DNA of 64,000 nt from NCBI GenBank assembly GCA_030690415.1, contig JAUYGZ010000011.1:70269-134268 (forward strand), given 5' to 3'. Under the pieces are notes generated by a model. That model was not told the DNA's origin. It saw only the letters and a program-made list of their open reading frames with translations, and did no database searches. Position 1 is the first letter of the stretch; each line of letters starts with the position of its first letter. Positions 59,612-64,000 of this stretch are shown in pieces. A program made the translations under genes and the position numbers. The stretch is from a bacterium. GTDB taxonomy: Bacteria > Patescibacteriota > Gracilibacteria > JAUYGZ01.

Positions 59612-61702
59612 TCATGGGTTTTTGCCGGCGACAATACCAATGGTCAGATCTCGACTCAGACTAATGATCGGCTCCTCAGGGATTTGTTGGAAAATGGTGA
59701 AATCCGCCGGAAGCTTGAGCTCAAATTTCATTCCAACGCTGACCGAGCCCGGTTGATGAAGGAGCTTGAGCTGATAGTGGTCCACGCTGCTCGTATCAAA
59801 GGTCCAGGGCAGAGTATAAAAAAGCTGGGCTACTTGAGTCTCTCCGGGATTCAATTCACTCATGAAGGACCAGACGGTGTAGCCATCCTGATGACTCGTT
59901 CGAATATCCAGCAGGTCTATGCCCTCCGCACTGGTCAGGAAGCTTCCATGAGGGACCATGACGCTCATCAGACTTCGATTGGGAGCTGCGCTTATGCTCT
60001 TGAGGGTTTGTCGATCCACGTTAAATCCGATTTTTTCCACAAGTGTATCGCGATACGAGTCGTCCCAGGTCTGTTTTCGGGTTATCTGAAGCCAGTGATG
60101 GATGCTGCCGTCAGACTTAATGGCGGTATGGAGCTCATGGTCTTCAGTGATCCAACGGTCGTTTGCCAGGTCTTCCGTATTGGTGCTGGAGACGAGGAGG
60201 ACATCCTCGTGATCAGAGGGGTAGGGGAGGTCGCCGCTAAAACCCCATCTACTCAGTTTCTCTTGCAGCTTCAGGTCGCTGCTGACGATTAGAATCTGTT
60301 TCTCCCGAATCAGTTCCTCCCAGATGGGCCAGACCTTGAGCAAGAGGTCTGGAGACGAAAAGAGGTCCAGGGTGAGATCCCAGGCAGCCTGAGTTATGGA
60401 ATTGAGCCCATTCGTATCCCCAAGCGCTCTGAAAGCAGACCACCTGAGGCTTATATTTTCCATCTGAGCGATTTTTTCGGCGTTCATGGCCTGGTGGAGG
60501 TTCTCAGACTCAAAAAGCTTCTCAAAGACGCTTGTATTCACGAGAACAATCGTATCTACCGAGCTCCGCGCCTCGCGTTGCCAAAACCAGCGAATTTGCT
60601 CGGCGGACTGAGTCGCATCAACAAAGGCATTGGCGGTAGCCAGGTTCCATTCCGGAGCCATCTTACTGAGTCCGGATGTTTCCGGAGGAGCGAGCTTTAC
60701 CCTGAGCAGTTCATCATATTCTCCCACCTCAAAAATCTTTTGAGACAGAATCTGTCCATCATCGAGCAGCAGCTCAATTCCAACCGAAAGGGCTCCACCG
60801 GTCGCCCTCTTGCTGTGAGAGTCCTGAAGGAAGACCAGAATGCGTTGGGGTTCACGATGCCCGAGGATCTCGAGAAAAGGGGAGACTCCGGATTCGAAAC
60901 TCTTCAGGAAGTTCGTCAGGCTTGCTACCAGTCCAAAGGACTGATCCAGGAGCTCTTGCTGAGCTTCCGGAAGCCCCTGTGAAAGGTTATTACCCGTCAG
61001 GAGGGCCTCATCCCAAGCCTCGAGTGCCTGTTGTCCTGAACGACTCATCCACTGAAGACGATCGGTGATCGGAGCCGCGGAGGTCCAGCTTTCCAAAAAC
61101 CTCTGAAAGTCCTGATAACCCTGGCTCAGTCGTAGTCCTGACTCCACGAGGGCCACTTGGTCGAGACCGATAGTCTTGACCTTTCCCAGAACGGTGACAG
61201 GAGAAAAGGGGTCGGGATTCAGCATGAGGCTTTGGTCTCTGAGCATAGAAAAGGGTAACACCTGATGTCCGCCATCTGCTCCCTGGTACTGCTCGAGAGC
61301 GAGTCTCAGATTTCCAAAATTCTGCAGGATCTGCTCTTGCAGCGAGTCTCGTCTTGCCTCAGCGAGTGAGTGGGCACTTATGGCATTGAGACTGAGTGCT
61401 GAAACGATCAATATGGAGGCAAAGAAGGCTAAGCCCGTCCGATATGATGGCGGAACTGCCCAGCTTTCACGCTGCCGTAAATACAGAAGCGAGGGGGGGG
61501 GGGAAAGCCCCGGAAGGTCCATATAGAGCTTCTCCAAAGACCCTTCTCTGTTGAGAAGATCCAATTGGTGAAGAGGGGACCGAAGCATTTTGCGATCGAT
61601 CAACTTCATGCCAAAACGGTGTTTCCAGGAATTCAGCCGATGTGTGAGAGGGGATGGCATGCCAGCAAAAAGAATCAATCCTGAGAATATCACAGGTTTC
61701 AC
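59612..61702 (-). CDS. DUF4012-family membrane protein
   Basis: Up to 696 residues from a GTG at 61702; an ATG at 61660 is possible. One membrane segment (about 88-110, TGLAFFASILIVSALSLNAI) anchors a large extracytoplasmic part. It holds the DUF4012 core: RILVFLQDSHSKRATGGALSVGIELLLDDGQIL (the family's LLLFQN-x-ERPTGGF region), followed by helical and beta-rich parts. The family occurs in Actinobacteria and CPR genomes next to envelope polysaccharide genes; its function is not established. A C11 tract (61493-61503) encodes Ser-Pro-Pro-Pro before the membrane segment. It follows a DUF3048 gene by 8 bp, so they are probably coupled. Confidence 0.8.
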   Translation of the reverse strand: MKPVIFSGLILFAGMPSPLTHRLNSWKHRFGMKLIDRKMLRSPLHQLDLLNREGSLEKLYMDLPGLSPPPSLLYLRQRESWAVPPSYRTGLAFFASILIVSALSLNAISAHSLAEARRDSLQEQILQNFGNLRLALEQYQGADGGHQVLPFSMLRDQSLMLNPDPFSPVTVLGKVKTIGLDQVALVESGLRLSQGYQDFQRFLESWTSAAPITDRLQWMSRSGQQALEAWDEALLTGNNLSQGLPEAQQELLDQSFGLVASLTNFLKSFESGVSPFLEILGHREPQRILVFLQDSHSKRATGGALSVGIELLLDDGQILSQKIFEVGEYDELLRVKLAPPETSGLSKMAPEWNLATANAFVDATQSAEQIRWFWQREARSSVDTIVLVNTSVFEKLFESENLHQAMNAEKIAQMENISLRWSAFRALGDTNGLNSITQAAWDLTLDLFSSPDLLLKVWPIWEELIREKQILIVSSDLKLQEKLSRWGFSGDLPYPSDHEDVLLVSSTNTEDLANDRWITEDHELHTAIKSDGSIHHWLQITRKQTWDDSYRDTLVEKIGFNVDRQTLKSISAAPNRSLMSVMVPHGSFLTSAEGIDLLDIRTSHQDGYTVWSFMSELNPGETQVAQLFYTLPWTFDTSSVDHYQLKLLHQPGSVSVGMKFELKLPADFTIFQQIPEEPIISLSRDLTIGIVAGKNP
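61493..61503 (-). repeat. C11 homopolymer inside DUF4012 gene
   Basis: Eleven Gs on the plus strand (Cs in the coding strand) at about codon 70, before the membrane segment. One-base slippage would truncate the protein. Confidence 0.9.
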
Positions 61703-61710
61703 GACAAGCT

Positions 61711-62910
61711 CTATTCTTCGATCATCAACCCCTCATCATCCACGATGGCTATCCAGGTTTGTCCCGGAGCGAGACAGAGGGCTTGTCCCGCTTCATTTCG
61801 AAACTGAGTTGCTTGGCTTTCTGATGTCTTCTTCCAGGTGCCGGACCACTTCCGGCCATCTCGATAGTACTGCATGGTGCCACTTCCGATATCAGACATG
61901 CTCAGGCGTTCCTTTTCATCACCTGGAATCAATGTGCTGGGCGCTATTTTGACAATGATGTTTCGAGGCGCGATCTGCAGACCTGCTCCCTGGTCAATAT
62001 GTGGAGATGGGGAAGTTTTGCCATAATAGCGCTTATAGGTGCGTGATTCCTCATCGTATCGAAACTGCGCATAGTAGCTGGAGTTCACATCATTCGAAAA
62101 ATTCAGATCCAGTTGAGACACCGGCAGACCTCCCTCTGGGGTCTTTTCCTCGAAACACCAGTCATCTCCATTGGCATGGTGAGGCCATTTGAGACTATCA
62201 GCATACTCACGGACCATGAGGAGATCAAAGAAGAGGTTATGAGGCGCATCGTACTTCAGGTCACGGAAGCTATACGAATGACCGGAGATCTGAATATCAG
62301 CGTCCGCTTCATCCAGATTAAGGAGACGATCTGATCCCCAGAGCTTCTCCAGCGAGGAAGGAGATCCTCCGGCGTGGACATAGACACCTCCATGAGCTTC
62401 CGCGAAGTCGACAAAATAATCTCTTGCCGAGCGGACAGGGCCGACACGGTCCAGTTCCTGATACGGAAAGACGAGCATGAGCCGGGTGATACCTCCTTCC
62501 ACAAGAGCCTCATAGACCACCGAAGCAGCACGAATCCCGGTATGTTGAGGCCTCGCCGTGACAAAATTATCGATCATCACCGAGACGACCGATTCACTGT
62601 ACTCCGGGTCGATAGGGAGACCATCGAAGTGTGATGTGAGTAGGGGAGGCATATCGTTTTCCTCACCTCTGAGGAGCTTTTGCCAGAATGAGAGCCGGTC
62701 AAAAGCCGCCTTATCGGCCTCAACTCTCTGTCGAAGGCTTCCGGAAGGATCCGTTTCAGCACCCAGGGACGAAGAGATGACGAGAACAAGATTTCCCACG
62801 AATAATATCGCCACGAAAGCCCAAATGATCGAAACCCATCGAATACGATTTTTTGGAGTTTGTGGGGAGGGGGACTCATCGAGATGTTCCTGGATCGGAA
62901 TGTCTTCCAT
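61711..62910 (-). CDS. DUF3048-family (YerB-like) membrane-anchored protein
   Basis: A 399-residue protein with a cytoplasmic start, one membrane segment (about 24-47, WVSIIWAFVAILFVGNLVLVI) and an extracytoplasmic DUF3048 domain: DGLPIDPEYSESVVSVMIDN, ARPQHTGIRAASVVYEALVEGGITRLMLVF, VGPVRSARDYFVDFA, and a C-terminal part with MQYYRDGRKWSGTWKK and GQTWIAIV. Homologues such as YerB are lipoproteins of unknown function; here a membrane segment replaces the lipobox. Paired with the DUF4012 gene. Confidence 0.88.
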   Translation of the reverse strand: MEDIPIQEHLDESPSPQTPKNRIRWVSIIWAFVAILFVGNLVLVISSSLGAETDPSGSLRQRVEADKAAFDRLSFWQKLLRGEENDMPPLLTSHFDGLPIDPEYSESVVSVMIDNFVTARPQHTGIRAASVVYEALVEGGITRLMLVFPYQELDRVGPVRSARDYFVDFAEAHGGVYVHAGGSPSSLEKLWGSDRLLNLDEADADIQISGHSYSFRDLKYDAPHNLFFDLLMVREYADSLKWPHHANGDDWCFEEKTPEGGLPVSQLDLNFSNDVNSSYYAQFRYDEESRTYKRYYGKTSPSPHIDQGAGLQIAPRNIIVKIAPSTLIPGDEKERLSMSDIGSGTMQYYRDGRKWSGTWKKTSESQATQFRNEAGQALCLAPGQTWIAIVDDEGLMIEE

Positions 62911-62996
62911 AGCGCGAGTCACAAAAAAACCATGCTGATCAATCGAAACGGATCAGCATATTCCAAAATACGATACCCAAATCATATGTTCAACTA

Positions 62997-63647
62997 TTAC
63001 TCCTCGCCTTTTTTCTCAGCACCCTTCTCTTCACCTTCAGGAGTTTCAGTAGCCGCGACACCGGCAGCAGGAGTCTCTTCGAAGACCTCCTCAACGACCT
63101 TCAGTTCCATTGCTGAGACAACAGGTTCATCTGCGTGGTCAAGAATTTCAATTCCCTTTGGAACGACAATATCTTCAATACGGATGATGTCTCCCACCTC
63201 CACAAGGGGGCTAATATCCACCTCGATACTGTGAACCAGGTCTCCGGGGAGACAGGTGACTTCCACTTCGTGCTTGTTGATATTCAGAAGAGCACCCTGT
63301 TTGACGGCTTCCGAAGCTCCAACAAACTCGAGGGCAATATGAGTCGTGACCTTTTTGTCCATGCGAACAGCGTAAAAATCAACGTGGACAATGTCATCCG
63401 TCACGGGATGGTACTGGACATCGTGGACCAGGACGGGGACGGCTTTGGCTCCTTTCACATCCAGGGAGACGATAGTGCTGTAGGTGGCCTTTTCAAAAGC
63501 TCGTCGAAAGGTCTGATAGTCCATCTGGAGATGCAGGTTTTCAAAACCCTGTCCGTAGACGACGGCTGGAATAAGCTTTTTTCGACGCAGGTCTCTGGCT
63601 CTCAAATCTGTTGGGCGAGACTGTGCGGTAAGGGCAATGTTATCCAT
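62997..63647 (-). CDS. rplY: 50S ribosomal protein L25/Ctc
   Basis: A 216-residue, Ctc-type (long) L25 that binds 5S rRNA. The N-terminal L25 domain has RARDLRRKKLIPAVVYGQG and HDVQYHPVTDDIVHVDFYAV. A TL5-type C-terminal beta domain follows (LPGDLVHSIEVDISPLVEVGDIIRIEDIVVP). The end is a Glu/Lys-rich tail (about 185-216). The frame is open further upstream, but the family begins at the ATG at 63647. About 165 bp separate it from the next gene; this stretch carries G/A-rich 7-bp-like repeats (about 63654-63677 and 63780-63810). Confidence 0.95.
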   Translation of the reverse strand: MDNIALTAQSRPTDLRARDLRRKKLIPAVVYGQGFENLHLQMDYQTFRRAFEKATYSTIVSLDVKGAKAVPVLVHDVQYHPVTDDIVHVDFYAVRMDKKVTTHIALEFVGASEAVKQGALLNINKHEVEVTCLPGDLVHSIEVDISPLVEVGDIIRIEDIVVPKGIEILDHADEPVVSAMELKVVEEVFEETPAAGVAATETPEGEEKGAEKKGEE

Positions 63648-63812
63648 GATCTTGAGGAATGAGGAAGGTAGGAAATAGCTTGTAGTGAGAAAAATATCTT
63701 TTTCTTCTTTACAAGAGCAAACGGTAATGTAATGCACTCCGAATCACTGGTCAACCCCCACTTCGCAATCTGCACACTATCTCCTACTTTCCTATCTTCC
63801 TACCTTCCTTCT

Positions 63813-64000
63813 TCAAGCCAGCTCCTTCAGGTCTCTCAAAACTTCTCCCAGCATAGTCTTGGCCTGCTGGTTGTAGGGCTCATAATCCAGGATTTTGTGG
63901 AGGTATTCTCGGGCTGTGATGGGATTAGTATTGTGCAGACAAACTTCCACGATAATAAACATGAGCTGAATATCCCTCACGTTCAGCCGATGTGCCTGCA
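63813..64000 (-). CDS. C-terminal end of a TPR-like protein (5' end outside window)
   Basis: The last 62 codons of a gene entering from the right. The helical pattern TNPITAREYLHKILDYEPYNQQAKTMLGEVL, ending DLKELA, fits tetratricopeptide-type helix pairs (A-x-x-YL-x-x-x-L-x-x-EP-x-N). Not enough is visible to say more. Confidence 0.6.
   Translation of the reverse strand, partial: QAHRLNVRDIQLMFIIVEVCLHNTNPITAREYLHKILDYEPYNQQAKTMLGEVLRDLKELA

Noticed and set aside
59561-60292. Plus-strand frame of 243 codons
   Set aside because: It is fully inside the DUF4012 gene in another frame and has no recognisable domain.
1-64000. Recoded TGA (Gly), as in Gracilibacteria/SR1
   Set aside because: TGA ends thrS, fic, rpl/ileS-region and other genes exactly where the families end; no gene needs TGA read-through.

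Overview
The window looks like a chromosome segment of an uncultivated Candidate Phyla Radiation (Patescibacteria) bacterium. A Peregrinibacteria/Peribacteria-type genome of roughly 50% GC is my best guess, by inference from gene content and style rather than from a marker-gene search. The genetic code reads as standard: TGA is used as a stop throughout. Promoters with TTGACA/TATAAT-like boxes are visible at several genes, and one -10 box lies so close to its ATG that the message is probably leaderless.

Layout. 1-4.3 kb: the 3' end of a giant Cys-rich surface protein. 4.4-10.6 kb: housekeeping genes (thrS, rpmG, pgk, tRNA-Arg, purN) and a secreted L,D-transpeptidase-like protein. 10.6-14.2 kb: an accessory island with two PemK/MazF-type toxin-antitoxin pairs, each followed by a related structured element on the minus strand, then a GC-rich orphan gene and a Fic protein. 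14.3-20 kb: msrB, a small zincin and a 1,420-residue secreted nuclease with lamin-tail domains. 20-27 kb: two DUF4143 ATPases flanking an operon for a large coiled-coil protein with a J-domain partner. 27-30 kb: yidD, lepB, tRNA-His, rlmD-like methyltransferase. 30-35 kb: a cluster of secreted proteins (beta-propeller/GEVED, SLH). 35-39.5 kb: ileS carrying two complete histidine-phosphatase domains inside it. 39.5-51 kb: a RAP-like protein, a membrane thioredoxin-fold protein, and an alpha-2-macroglobulin/PBP1C pair. 51-64 kb: purE, a DHH phosphoesterase with a long Pro-rich tail, a three-gene ATP-grasp/retropepsin/DUF1704 operon headed by a membrane-anchored DNA-binding protein, ssb, DUF4012 and DUF3048 proteins, and ribosomal protein L25.

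The two strongest candidates for something undescribed are these. (1) A 300-bp array of ten 13-bp palindromes (consensus TGTCGAGTCGACA), mostly on an exact 22-bp lattice, lies upstream of the operon that encodes a MerR-type DNA-binding protein with a C-terminal membrane anchor, a fused ATP-grasp/retropepsin-like/DUF1704 protein and a RimK-like ligase. (2) The isoleucyl-tRNA synthetase has two catalytically intact histidine-phosphatase domains inserted at two different sites.

The genome also carries several small repeat families: degenerate 7-bp tandem repeats at gene edges (sometimes inside coding sequence), a 28-bp palindrome, and palindromic elements inserted in frame in pbpC. Two long G/C homopolymers lie inside coding sequences. 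No rRNA, CRISPR array, integrase or transposase was seen.
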